A stretch of DNA of 64,000 nucleotides from Archangium sp. GTDB taxonomy: Bacteria > Myxococcota > Myxococcia > Myxococcales > Myxococcaceae. The notes under the pieces are model-generated. The model saw only the letters and a list, made by a program, of their open reading frames with translations, was not told where the DNA came from and did no database searches. Shown piece after piece: positions 8,625 to 16,635 of this stretch (positions are counted from its first letter, which is position 1; the number at the start of each line of letters is the position of its first letter). Where the stretch lies: contig JAUYRZ010000110.1 in NCBI GenBank assembly GCA_030695565.1, positions 1 to 64,000 of the forward strand. The letters run 5' to 3'. Position numbers and translations under genes: made by a program.

Positions 8625-9113
8625 ATGCCCCAGGCAGCAACAGCGTGTACCACCCTCGAAGACGTCGATGTCGAGTGCACGCAGTGTGGCGTTCGCATGA
8701 GCAGCCACGTGGGGAGCAGCAGGCAGATTCGCTATTTCCACTGCCCCTCCTGCTCCCGTTGGACCACCAGCATGTATTCAGAAGTTCTGCGCGCAGACAC
8801 GAAGATGCGCGCCCGTCGCCCTGCCGCGGCAGTGCCGGCATCGACGATCGGCTCGGTGAAGGATCGCCTGGAGAACTGGCTGCTGTCGCTCTCTGGCAAG
8901 GATCCGTACCGGACGCTGGGCGTCATTCCGTCGATCTCCGATGTCAGCCTGCGGGAGCGGTACCTCGCGCTCGCTCGCACCCACCACCCCGACAAGGGCG
9001 GTTCAGCCGAAGACATGCGCCGCATCAACGAGGCGTACGAGCAGGCGCTGGCGCACCGGGCGCAGAACCGCACCCCGATGCACACGCCGGGTTTGCCCCT
9101 CGCTTCTCGCTGA
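8625..9113 (+). CDS. Zinc-ribbon J-domain (DnaJ-like) protein
   Basis: The ATG at 8625 follows a GAGGA ribosome site at 8611 and gives 162 residues. The N-terminal third has a CxxC...CxxC ribbon (ECTQCGVRM and FHCPSCSRW). The C-terminal third is a J domain: DPYRTLGV, then THHPDKGG with the HPD tripeptide, then INEAYEQAL. J domains stimulate DnaK-type Hsp70 ATPase. The ribbon is N-terminal and the protein lacks the Gly/Phe and CxxCxGxG parts of DnaJ, so this is a specialised co-chaperone rather than DnaJ. It is transcribed alone. Confidence 0.8.
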   Translation: MPQAATACTTLEDVDVECTQCGVRMSSHVGSSRQIRYFHCPSCSRWTTSMYSEVLRADTKMRARRPAAAVPASTIGSVKDRLENWLLSLSGKDPYRTLGVIPSISDVSLRERYLALARTHHPDKGGSAEDMRRINEAYEQALAHRAQNRTPMHTPGLPLASR

Positions 9114-9152
9114 GAGTGGCATCCGTCAGCCGGAACAGTTAACTCGTCGCCC

Positions 9153-9617
9153 ATGAACGAAGGCGACGCAGTACCGGCGGTGTCTTTCACGCGAGCGGAT
9201 GGCTCCAGCGTGGACATGAAGGAGCTCGTCGGTCAGCGCACGATCGTCCTCTACTTCTATCCAAAGGACGAGACGGCGGGCTGCACCGCGGAGGCCTGTT
9301 CGTTCCGCGATCAGTACGAAGACTTCAAGACGGCCGGCGCTGACGTGATCGGGGTCTCGGCCGATGACGCGGCGTCGCATGAGGCGTTCAAGAAGAAGCA
9401 CCGGCTGCCGTTCACGCTGCTGACGGATCCCAAGGGTGTTGGGGCGAAGGCGTTCGGCGTGAAGAAGACGTTCGGTCTCATCGCGGGGCGCGTCACCTTC
9501 GTGATCGATCGCAGCGGGAAGATCGTGCACCGCTTCGATTCACAGGTGCGCGTGCAGAAGCACGTCGAAGAAGCGCTTCAGATCGTGCGCTCGCTCGAAG
9601 GCAAGACCGCCGCGTAA
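9153..9617 (+). CDS. bcp: Thioredoxin-dependent thiol peroxidase (Bcp/PrxQ)
   Basis: The 154-residue product has the Bcp signature YFYPKDETAGCTAEACSFRD, with peroxidatic Cys44 and the second Cys five residues on (Cys49), as in atypical two-Cys PrxQ enzymes. It also has TLLTDPKG and the C-terminal GRVTFVIDRSGKI strand. It reduces hydrogen and organic peroxides using thioredoxin. The 3' end lies in a dispersed repeat, and its last 40 bases overlap the open frame of the convergent SpoIIM-like gene. Confidence 0.93.
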   Translation: MNEGDAVPAVSFTRADGSSVDMKELVGQRTIVLYFYPKDETAGCTAEACSFRDQYEDFKTAGADVIGVSADDAASHEAFKKKHRLPFTLLTDPKGVGAKAFGVKKTFGLIAGRVTFVIDRSGKIVHRFDSQVRVQKHVEEALQIVRSLEGKTAA

Positions 9618-10582
9618 GGCCCTCTCCAAGAGGGAGAGGGGGACGTGAGCAGCCAGCGCCACAGCGCCAGCCCGGAGAACAGCCCCGCGGCGGCCTTCAG
9701 TGGCCAGGGGAAGAACGGCCCCGGACTGACGAAGCCCTCCACGATCCCGATGGCGATCATGAAAGGCACGCACCCGAGCAGGATCTGCACTGCCACTTGA
9801 GCGTGCTCGCGAACCGCCGTGCCGCGTGAGCGTTCACCGGGGTCGATCATCGCCCGGCCGATATGCAGCCCCGCGCCGCCTGCGATGCAGATGAGCGAGA
9901 GCTCCACCGGGCCGTGCGCCGCCGTGAACGTGAGAATGTTCAGCCCCACGCCCGCCTGGAAACACGCGGCCACGGTCGCGCCGATGCTGACGCCGTTGCT
10001 GAGCAACACGAACACCGTACCGATGCCGGCGGTCACTCCGAACGCGAAGGAGACGATCATCACGCGCACGTTGTTGAGAAAGATGGTCACCGCCATCTCG
10101 GTGGGCGTCGCGTTGTTCAGCGCAAAATCAGTCCACACTTCGCCACGGCTGATGATTTGCCGCAGCTGTGCCGGCACCAGCACGACAGCGCCATCGGGAT
10201 GCAGAAAGACCGTCACCAACCCGACCACCAGTCCGAAGAACAACAACCCCGCTGCGAGCTGCGTCATCTGCAACGTCTCGCGCACCAGCCGGGGAAAGGT
10301 CTGCAGGTAGAACGTGCGCACCGACTCGAGCCGATCGCCGCGGGGGCGGTAGATGGCCGCGTACGTGCGCGCGCAGAGCTGATTGAGAAACCGCAGCACG
10401 TCGGTGCCGGCGTAGGCCGACTGCGCCACCGCCAGATCCGCGCTCGCTTGCCGGTAGAGCGCGTCGAGGGTCGACACTTCAGTGAGGGTCAGCTTTCCCG
10501 ATCGGAGCTGCGTGAGCATCGTCTCCAGCCGGGTCCAATCCGGCCGGCGGCGAGCCACGAAGGCGGGCAGGGGCTCGGCCAT
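9578..10582 (-). CDS. SpoIIM/DUF95-like integral membrane protein
   Basis: The 334-residue protein begins with a helical cytoplasmic part (LYRQASADLAVAQ), typical of this family. Five or so TM helices follow (AAGLLFFGLVVGLVTVFL, MIVSFAFGVTAGIGTVFVLL, VQILLGCVPFMIAIGIVEGF). The motif NNVRVMIVSFAFGVTAG matches the SpoIIM/DUF95 family. It lies 3 bases downstream of an RDD gene, a common pairing. In bacteria that do not form endospores the role is unknown. The C-terminal tail reads through a dispersed repeat into antisense bcp and is probably not conserved. Confidence 0.8.
   Translation of the reverse strand: MAEPLPAFVARRRPDWTRLETMLTQLRSGKLTLTEVSTLDALYRQASADLAVAQSAYAGTDVLRFLNQLCARTYAAIYRPRGDRLESVRTFYLQTFPRLVRETLQMTQLAAGLLFFGLVVGLVTVFLHPDGAVVLVPAQLRQIISRGEVWTDFALNNATPTEMAVTIFLNNVRVMIVSFAFGVTAGIGTVFVLLSNGVSIGATVAACFQAGVGLNILTFTAAHGPVELSLICIAGGAGLHIGRAMIDPGERSRGTAVREHAQVAVQILLGCVPFMIAIGIVEGFVSPGPFFPWPLKAAAGLFSGLALWRWLLTSPSPSWRGPYAAVLPSSERTI
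9620..9642. repeat. Dispersed palindromic repeat, copy 4 (core only)
   Basis: CCCTCTCC-AA-GAGGGAGAGGGGG follows the bcp stop codon by three bases and lies inside the tail of the convergent SpoIIM-like frame. The CCCTCACCC lead is missing. Confidence 0.65.
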
Positions 10583-10585
10583 CTT

Positions 10586-11284
10586 TCAGGGCACCTGCAG
10601 GTGGGCCCGAATCGCGTCGCGCAGCTCGACCGCGGTGGCCGAAGGGGCCGTCGAAATTCCCAACTTCGCCGCCAGCTTGAGCCCGATGCGCAGCTGCGCG
10701 GCCGGTTCGAACTGCTCGAAGCGGGAAAGGTAACTGGTGGCCAGCTCGAGCTGGTTGACCGCGATGGTCGAGGTCACCTGCTCGTAGCGCGCGAGATCGA
10801 TCTGCTCATCGCGCACCAGCACCGTGCCCGCCAACAAGTCGCCCAGCCGCCGGTGCCGCTTGTCGACCAGCATGGTGATCAGCCCCACCGGGTAACAGGC
10901 GGGCAGAAAATCGACCACGCGCAGCAGGTTTCTCACCGCGCTGGAAAAGACGGTGACCGGTGAGCCATCGCTCTTCACCACGCGAATGCGCAGCAGGCGT
11001 TTGCCCACGCTCTGCCCGTTCCAGATCACCTCCAGCAGGGTCCAGTAGACCCAGAGCCCCACGAAGACGCCGACGGCGATCAACGTGCGCGCGAGGCTCG
11101 AGAGCGCCAGCGCTGCGTTGACCGGATCGGTGACGGCGAAGCTCAGGCCGAAATACAGCACCAGGCCCGCCGCGCCGAGCAGCCCCACGTCGATCACGTA
11201 CGCCATCGCACGCGAGCCGAGCCCCGCGATGGGGAGATCGACTGCCACGCGCTCCGGCGTAGCGACCTGGAGCCCTTCGTTCAC
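10586..11284 (-). CDS. RDD-family membrane protein
   Basis: The 232-residue product has the RDD family layout. RAMAYVIDVGLLGAAGLVLY starts the first TM helix with an Arg-Asp pair, WTLLEVIWNGQSVGKRLLRIRV is the conserved amphipathic stretch, and DKRHRRLGDLLAGTVLV closes the domain. RDD proteins are proposed transporters or envelope factors and are often paired with SpoIIM/DUF95 proteins, as here. The extra C-terminal 70 residues are soluble and helical. The GTG start (11282-11284) overlaps the upstream methyltransferase stop by four bases. Confidence 0.85.
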   Translation of the reverse strand: MNEGLQVATPERVAVDLPIAGLGSRAMAYVIDVGLLGAAGLVLYFGLSFAVTDPVNAALALSSLARTLIAVGVFVGLWVYWTLLEVIWNGQSVGKRLLRIRVVKSDGSPVTVFSSAVRNLLRVVDFLPACYPVGLITMLVDKRHRRLGDLLAGTVLVRDEQIDLARYEQVTSTIAVNQLELATSYLSRFEQFEPAAQLRIGLKLAAKLGISTAPSATAVELRDAIRAHLQVP

Positions 11285-12711
11285 TTCGCCTTTCGCACCA
11301 GCACCGCGCCGAAGAAGCCGTCGGTGTCGTGGCGATGCGGGTAGAGCCGCAGCATGCCCTCGCGCGTGGTCTGTGCCGCCAGCGCTTCACCCAGCCACGG
11401 CGTGGCAGGCGTGAGCTGGAAGTCAGGGTGCGAGGCGAGGAAGTGTTCGATGACGCCCTCGTTCTCTTCACGCAGCAGGCTGCAGGTTCCGTAGATCAAC
11501 CGGCCACCCGGCTTCACTAGCTTCGCGAAGCGGGCGATCAACACCTTCTGCTTCTCCACGTGCTCGGCGAGCATCGCTTCTGTGAGGCGGTACCGCGCGT
11601 CGGGCTTGCGGCGATAGGTGCCCGAGCCACTGCACGGCGCGTCGACCAGCACGCGTTCGGCCTGGCCGTTGAGCTTGACCAGCTGCTCTTCTGCTTCGGG
11701 CCCCTGCGCGATCACCTGAATGCGGACGTTGTGCACGCCTGCACGGCGCGCGCGCAGCTTGAGATCTTCCAGGCGCCGCTCTTCGACGTCGAGCGCGTAG
11801 ATCTCACCGCGGTTCTTCATCTGCGCTGCGAGTTGCAGGGCCTTGCCACCCGCTCCGGCGCAGGCGTCGATCACCTTGCGGGGCGGCGCGTCGACCAGCA
11901 TGCCCAGCAGCTGGCTGCCTTCGTCCTGCACCTCGAAGTAGCCGTCTTTGAACGTCTTGAGCGCGTACACGTTGGTGCGCGTCTCGAGAATGAGGCCGAA
12001 CGGAGAGAGCAGGGTGGGCGAGACCTTCACGCCTTCTGCTTCGAGCAGCCGCTGCACTTCTTCGCGGGTGCCCTTGAGCGGGTTGGTGCGCGCACACAGC
12101 GGCCCGCGTTTGTTCATCGCGTCGCCCACCAGGCGCGCTTCGGTGCCCAGCTCGGCCAGCAGCTTCACCGCGAGGAAGTCGGGGATGGAGGCCTCGATGG
12201 CGAAGCGCTCCAGCTCGGGCAGCTCCATCAACTTCGCGCGGCCGTGCGAGAGGGTCTTGAGCCAGCTCGCATCGGTGCCCGGCATGCCCTGTGTCTGCAC
12301 CACGAGGGAGACGTCTTCACCCTCGAGCACCCGCGAGATGGCGAAGCGGTAGATGTCTTTGCGGCTCGAGACCAGCGCCTCGAAGCCCTTCACCTTCACG
12401 TCGGCGAGGTAGTCGACCAGCCGCTGCTTGCGCAGCAACGCGTAGACCCGCTCGGCCACCGCGCGGCGCTCTTGCGAGTAGAGGTGTTTGTCGCGGCGCA
12501 GGGTGAAGTCGAGCGCCCGATCAGCCAGCCGGCCGTCGTGGCGCACGGCGCCGTACGCTTCGAGACACGCCAGCATCACCAGGTCTTCGCGCAACGCGCG
12601 GTTGGCCAGCGAGTTGGGATCTTTGTCGCGTTTGGGGCGGTCCTTCTTCTCGACCTTCGGGCCCCGATCACGACGGGGAGGGCCCAACGCGCGCTTCTTC
12701 ATGGTGCTCAA
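11281..12711 (-). CDS. RsmB/NOP2-family RNA (cytosine-C5) methyltransferase
   Basis: The 476-residue protein has a Lys/Arg-rich N-terminus (KRALGPPRRDRGPKVEKKDR), a helical RNA-binding domain, and the Rossmann domain from about residue 270. Motif I is VIDACAGAGGKALQLA; the catalytic motif IV is DAPCSGSGT; and the motif VI Cys is in YGTCSLLREEN. Family members methylate cytosine in rRNA or tRNA. The TTG start at 12711 is preferred over ATG 12702 because TTGA overlaps the upstream stop in the same way as neighbouring genes. The target base is unknown. Confidence 0.85.
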   Translation of the reverse strand: MSTMKKRALGPPRRDRGPKVEKKDRPKRDKDPNSLANRALREDLVMLACLEAYGAVRHDGRLADRALDFTLRRDKHLYSQERRAVAERVYALLRKQRLVDYLADVKVKGFEALVSSRKDIYRFAISRVLEGEDVSLVVQTQGMPGTDASWLKTLSHGRAKLMELPELERFAIEASIPDFLAVKLLAELGTEARLVGDAMNKRGPLCARTNPLKGTREEVQRLLEAEGVKVSPTLLSPFGLILETRTNVYALKTFKDGYFEVQDEGSQLLGMLVDAPPRKVIDACAGAGGKALQLAAQMKNRGEIYALDVEERRLEDLKLRARRAGVHNVRIQVIAQGPEAEEQLVKLNGQAERVLVDAPCSGSGTYRRKPDARYRLTEAMLAEHVEKQKVLIARFAKLVKPGGRLIYGTCSLLREENEGVIEHFLASHPDFQLTPATPWLGEALAAQTTREGMLRLYPHRHDTDGFFGAVLVRKAK

Positions 12712-13241
12712 GAGACAGGCTCCTTACGACCGAACAAAATCCACAATCCGATGGCGAGGCCGATGGCGATCAGCCCGCCGCCCACTGCCCATGTCACCCA
12801 ACCCGGCAACGATCCCGGAGAAACTGGAAACACCCCTCTGACCACCTTGTGGTGCGTGGTGCTCCAACTGATCTCCAGCCGGTACTCGCCGGGGTCGGGC
12901 AAGGTGACCTCTGTCGTCCACCCGCGTTCGCCCTTCTGGCGTTTGATGGTCTTGCTCCAGGTCGACCCCATCTCCTTCAGTGGGCGGATCGCAAACGTGA
13001 TCGGCCCGTCGAAGTCGTCGCCCGTAAAGGGCTGCAACACCGCGGAAAGAGTGGCATTTCCACCCGCACGAAGGGGGCTGGGGGTGAGCTGCCCACGCAA
13101 CGATTCGTCGGCGTCGGCCCAGTCAAAAGTGAGCCCGTTGGGGGTCACCTTGAGGTCGAGCTGGGTGAGTTTGTTCTCACCTGCCCGGACGTCGACCGGG
13201 AGCTGTGTCGCAAGGATGGCGAGGTAAGCGCTGAGGAACAT
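12708..13241 (-). CDS. Periplasmic protein with C-terminal TM anchor, unknown function
   Basis: The 177-residue product has an N-terminal signal-like segment (MFLSAYLAILATQLPVDVRA). A beta-rich domain follows (residues 25-140) with an Ig-like ending (PDPGEYRLEISWSTTHHKVVRGVFPV). A C-terminal TM helix (WVTWAVGGGLIAIGLAIGLWILFG) precedes a short basic tail. This topology resembles vWA/BatD-like or TIGR03503-type envelope proteins, but the similarity is too weak to name it. It is coupled to the RsmB-like gene and starts back to back with the kinase gene. Confidence 0.65.
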   Translation of the reverse strand: MFLSAYLAILATQLPVDVRAGENKLTQLDLKVTPNGLTFDWADADESLRGQLTPSPLRAGGNATLSAVLQPFTGDDFDGPITFAIRPLKEMGSTWSKTIKRQKGERGWTTEVTLPDPGEYRLEISWSTTHHKVVRGVFPVSPGSLPGWVTWAVGGGLIAIGLAIGLWILFGRKEPVS

Positions 13242-13269
13242 TGTGGTTTCGACCAGCCTTTCTTACGAT
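13241..13269 (+). promoter_or_regulatory. Candidate sigma-70-type promoter for the Ser/Thr kinase gene
   Basis: TTGTGG at 13241-13246 and TACGAT at 13264-13269 are separated by 17 bases. The position, 25 bases before ATG 13294, would exclude the upstream ATG at 13243 as start. It is a partial consensus match only. Confidence 0.35.
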
Positions 13270-13293
13270 ACGCGGCCCCGTTCGGGTACTGCG

Positions 13294-15435
13294 ATGTCCG
13301 TCAACCAGTCATTCGGCAACTACACGCTCATCAAGAAGCTCGCGACCGGCGGCATGGCCGAGGTGTGGCTTGCGAAGCAGAGCGGCATCGAAGGGTTCAA
13401 TCGACACGTCGTCGTGAAGCGCATTCTGCCTCACCTCGCTGAGGATCCCGAATTCGTTCAGATGTTCTTGAACGAAGCGAAGATCGCCGCGCGCTTCAAT
13501 CACCCGAACATCGGGCAGATCTTCGATCTGGGTGAGACCGGCGGCCAGTACTTCATCGCCATGGAGTTCATTCATGGCGAGGACCTCGGGCGGGTGATGC
13601 GGCGCGCCTGGAGCACCGGCCAGTGGATCGCCCGGCACATCGCGCTGCGCGTGATGGCCGATACCTGCCAGGGCCTCTATTACGCGCACACCCGCAACGA
13701 CGAGCAGGGCCGCCCGCTGCGCGTGGTGCATCGCGACATCTCGCCGCAGAACATTTTGATCAGCTTCGACGGCGCTGTGAAGGTGGTCGACTTCGGCATC
13801 GCCAAGGCGAGCGACCAGGTCTCGAACACCAAGTCGGGCGCCATCAAGGGCAAGTTCGCGTACATGGCCCCCGAGCAGGCGGCCGGAAAACCGCTCGACG
13901 CGCGCAGCGATCTCTTCGCGCTGGGCCTGGTGCTCTACGAGCTGGTCACCGGCGTTCGCCCGCTCAAACGCGACAGTGAGCTGGCCACCTTGCAGGCGGC
14001 GTTGGAGTGCAAGATCGACCCGCCCTCCGCGGTGGCCGAGGTGCCCGCCGAGCTCGACGGCATCGTGATGCGCGCGCTCGCCAAGGCGCCCGACGATCGC
14101 TACGTCGACGCGCGCGAGTTCCAACGTTCGCTCGAGCAGTACCTCCTCAACTCGAAGGAGATGGCCACCAGCGCCGAGGTCTCCGAGCTGATGGCGGCGC
14201 TCTTTGCCGATCGCCTCGGAGAAGAAGCGCGCCTGGGCGCTCCCAATCCGTCCACCGAGTCGAGCACCAGCAACCCGGTGCCGCCTTCGTACAGCAGCGC
14301 GCCGCAGTCGGTCACCGTGCCGCCGCCGCGTTCGCAGCCTCCGCCACGCCCTGCTGATTCGGGTGGCCCGGTGCGCGCTTCGCCGAACATGACGCTCGAC
14401 GAAGACAGCATGGACTCCGACGTGGAGGCCGAAGAGGAGGACCCGGAAGTGTCGGGCCCGAGTCTGCGCGGCGGCTACGAACTTCCCGCAGGCACCGTGG
14501 TGCCCAGCCGGGGGTACTTGAAGAAGTCCGACTCCACCGTGGCAGCGCGTTCATCGCGGCCCGAGATGACCCGCATGTCTCCTGAAGACGAGGAGGCCAT
14601 GGCGCCCCGGCCGGTCAAGCGCAAGACCGCCACCCGGCAGAGCTCGGCCTACACGCCCGCTCAGACGAAGGATGACGACGAGCCGCGGGGGCGCAGGCCT
14701 TCAGGTCAGATGAAGCGGCGCACCAGCTCGGGCGTGATGCCCGAGGCGCCGGCACGCAGCAAGTCGCGGGCGAACATGGAAGCGCGGCCCAGCGCCGATG
14801 GCATCTCCAAGATCGTCGACGTGCAGGGGATGAAGGATCGGCAGAGCTCGCGGCTCAAGGCCCTCATCTCGGTGCTGGTGCTGATCGGCGCGTTGGTGCT
14901 GCTGTTCGTCTTCAAGGACAGCCTGATGAGCTTGCTCAAGCGCGACTCGTTGTCGGAGACCGGCGTGCCGGTTCGCCTGTCGGTGAGCAGCAATCCTCCC
15001 GTTCAGGTCACGGTGATCCCAGGCGACAAGGCGAAGGGCCGCTCCCCCATGGATCTGGGCCGCACGCCCATCGATGCCCAGTCGGGCGCGTTCGTGGGCG
15101 ACACCGTGCGCCTGGTGAACGAAGACCAACACATCAGCTACGAAGAGGTGATCGAGTACGGCCAGCCCAACGATCTGCGCCTCATCAGCAAGACGTTCAA
15201 ACCGAGCTCGGTGCGCATCAAGATCGTCCCTGCCTTGAAGAACTGCACGGTCTGGCGCGGGAACTACAAGTTGGGGCAGGTCGGCGTGAACTTGAGCCTC
15301 TTCCCGGGCCGACACGAGCTGGAGATTCGCTGTGATGCCCTCGTGCGATCCCACCCGTTCGAAGTGAACTTCAGCGACAACTCCAAGAACCTCGAGATCA
15401 ACGAAGACGTCTCGGCGGACGTGGAGAGAAAGTGA
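13294..15435 (+). CDS. Ser/Thr protein kinase with TM and extracytoplasmic PEGA-like domain
   Basis: The start is placed at ATG 13294 (713 residues) rather than 13243 because the kinase domain begins at once (FGNYTLIKKLATGGMAEVWLA). Visible motifs are the catalytic Lys in VVVKRI, HRDISPQN (the form common in myxobacterial kinases), DFGIAKA and KFAYMAPEQ, so it should be active. A Pro/Ser/acidic linker of about 250 residues follows, then a TM helix (ALISVLVLIGALVLLFVF, about 524-546). The C-terminal extracytoplasmic beta domain (RLSVSSNPPVQVTVIPG...LFPGRHELEIRC) is PEGA-like. It probably senses an envelope signal; substrates are unknown. Confidence 0.88.
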   Translation: MSVNQSFGNYTLIKKLATGGMAEVWLAKQSGIEGFNRHVVVKRILPHLAEDPEFVQMFLNEAKIAARFNHPNIGQIFDLGETGGQYFIAMEFIHGEDLGRVMRRAWSTGQWIARHIALRVMADTCQGLYYAHTRNDEQGRPLRVVHRDISPQNILISFDGAVKVVDFGIAKASDQVSNTKSGAIKGKFAYMAPEQAAGKPLDARSDLFALGLVLYELVTGVRPLKRDSELATLQAALECKIDPPSAVAEVPAELDGIVMRALAKAPDDRYVDAREFQRSLEQYLLNSKEMATSAEVSELMAALFADRLGEEARLGAPNPSTESSTSNPVPPSYSSAPQSVTVPPPRSQPPPRPADSGGPVRASPNMTLDEDSMDSDVEAEEEDPEVSGPSLRGGYELPAGTVVPSRGYLKKSDSTVAARSSRPEMTRMSPEDEEAMAPRPVKRKTATRQSSAYTPAQTKDDDEPRGRRPSGQMKRRTSSGVMPEAPARSKSRANMEARPSADGISKIVDVQGMKDRQSSRLKALISVLVLIGALVLLFVFKDSLMSLLKRDSLSETGVPVRLSVSSNPPVQVTVIPGDKAKGRSPMDLGRTPIDAQSGAFVGDTVRLVNEDQHISYEEVIEYGQPNDLRLISKTFKPSSVRIKIVPALKNCTVWRGNYKLGQVGVNLSLFPGRHELEIRCDALVRSHPFEVNFSDNSKNLEINEDVSADVERK

Positions 15436-15456
15436 GGGCGGAAGGCAAACGCCCTC
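15434..15456 (+). terminator. Hairpin after the kinase gene (weak terminator candidate)
   Basis: GAGGGCG and CGCCCTC form a 7-bp perfect stem around a nine-base loop immediately after the stop codon. There is no T-run, so termination strength is doubtful. Confidence 0.4.
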
Positions 15457-15509
15457 ATGGGAAACAGGCCGGCTTGTTGCCTGCAAGACCCTCGTTATAA
15501 GAGAGCTCC

Positions 15510-15890
15510 ATGGACACCTCAGTCGCCGCCCCCGAAGTCGCCCCGACCGTCACCCTCGAAGTGAAGCCGATGATCCTCACCGAGCGCGCCGTTGCCCAGG
15601 TGAAGGAAGTGATGACGGAGCAGAAGCTCGATGGTCACTACCTCACGGTGCGCGTCGTCCCCGCCGGGTGCAGCGGCCTCGGCTACGACCTGAACCTGGT
15701 CAAGGAGACCAAGGAAGGCGACATCGTCTGGACGCAGGACGGCGTGATGGTCGCCACCGACGTGCTGTCGACGCAGTACCTCAAGGGCACGCAGGTCGAC
15801 TACGTGAAGACCGACACGTCGGCCGGGTTCAAGTTCGAGAACCCCAACGCGAAGTCTTCGTGCGGTTGTGGCTCGTCGTTCTCGGCCTGA
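15510..15890 (+). CDS. A-type iron-sulfur cluster carrier (ErpA/IscA/SufA family)
   Basis: The 126-residue product carries the family core: ILTERAVAQVKEVM, VRVVPAGCSGLGYDLNL and SSCGCGSSF. The three cluster-binding cysteines are Cys54, Cys118 and Cys120. A-type carriers pass Fe-S clusters to apo-enzymes. The first 20 residues are a non-conserved extension. Which of ErpA, IscA or SufA it replaces cannot be told, because no isc or suf gene lies nearby. The next gene starts four bases after its stop. Confidence 0.93.
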   Translation: MDTSVAAPEVAPTVTLEVKPMILTERAVAQVKEVMTEQKLDGHYLTVRVVPAGCSGLGYDLNLVKETKEGDIVWTQDGVMVATDVLSTQYLKGTQVDYVKTDTSAGFKFENPNAKSSCGCGSSFSA

Positions 15891-15894
15891 TTCG

Positions 15895-16578
15895 GTGATC
15901 ACGCAGCGGAGTTGGCTCTTCGCGCTCGGCGTCTGTCTGAGCGCCTGCGTCACCACCAAAGATTCAGTGGGCGGCGGTGACGCGCGGCTGGATGAAGACC
16001 AGCAGAAGGAAGACGCCGTCAAGGTGCAGGGCCGCGCGTGTGGTCCTGAGCTGCCGGGCGACGTGGTGCTGCTCGACTCGCGCACCGGTGGTCCCGTCAC
16101 CTGCCTGCCCGTGACCGTGACTCGTGAACCGATGTCCTGCCCGGCGAACACCGAGTGCCAGTCTGAGGTGTTGTTCAAGGGCTTCACCAGCGCCAAGGGC
16201 CAGCTCAAGCTGATCGCGCCGGTGGAGAAATCGCGGCTGGTCGCCGTGGCCGATGGCTTCTCGCCTTCGTCGTTGAACAACGCGACCTCGGTGAAGGACC
16301 GCGTGCTGGAGCTCGAGCTGATGCCGGCTGAAGGCTTCTGGCTCAAGGTGCTCGACGGTGAGGGCAACTACCTCGCGGACACCACGGTGACCTTCAAGCA
16401 GGGTGACGACGTGATCGCGCAGCTGAGGGCGAACACGATGGCGAACGTCTTCTTCACGCAGCGCCAGCCGTTCGCGGGGCAACCGGTGAGCGTCGAGGCG
16501 CCGGGCTACAAGTCGCTGACGATCTCTTCGCCTGCCGATCTCGGTGAAGATGGTCACACCCTGACGCTGCAGAAGTAA
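15895..16578 (+). CDS. Lipoprotein with carboxypeptidase-regulatory-like (Ig-fold) domains
   Basis: The GTG at 15895, four bases after the upstream stop, gives 227 residues with a lipoprotein signal peptide (SWLFALGVCLSAC, lipobox LSAC). The mature part has a Cys-containing domain (CLPVTVTREPMSCPANTEC) followed by beta modules. Examples are FKGFTSAKGQLKLIAPVEK and LDGEGNYLADTTVTF, which resemble carboxypeptidase-regulatory-like repeats found in bacterial envelope proteins. Its function is unknown. The apparent co-transcription with the Fe-S carrier is probably incidental. Confidence 0.75.
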   Translation: MITQRSWLFALGVCLSACVTTKDSVGGGDARLDEDQQKEDAVKVQGRACGPELPGDVVLLDSRTGGPVTCLPVTVTREPMSCPANTECQSEVLFKGFTSAKGQLKLIAPVEKSRLVAVADGFSPSSLNNATSVKDRVLELELMPAEGFWLKVLDGEGNYLADTTVTFKQGDDVIAQLRANTMANVFFTQRQPFAGQPVSVEAPGYKSLTISSPADLGEDGHTLTLQK

Positions 16579-16594
16579 TTCGAGACCTGTGTCT

Positions 16595-16629
16595 CCCTCT
16601 CCCCGAGGGGGAGAGGGTCGGGGAAGGGC
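16595..16629. repeat. Dispersed palindromic repeat, copy 5
   Basis: CCCTCTCCCCGAGGGGGAGAGGG is followed by TCGGGGAAGGGC, inverted relative to copies 2, 3, 6, 7 and 8. It lies between the lipoprotein stop and the sigma-factor start codon. Confidence 0.8.
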
Positions 16630-16635
16630 ATACCG

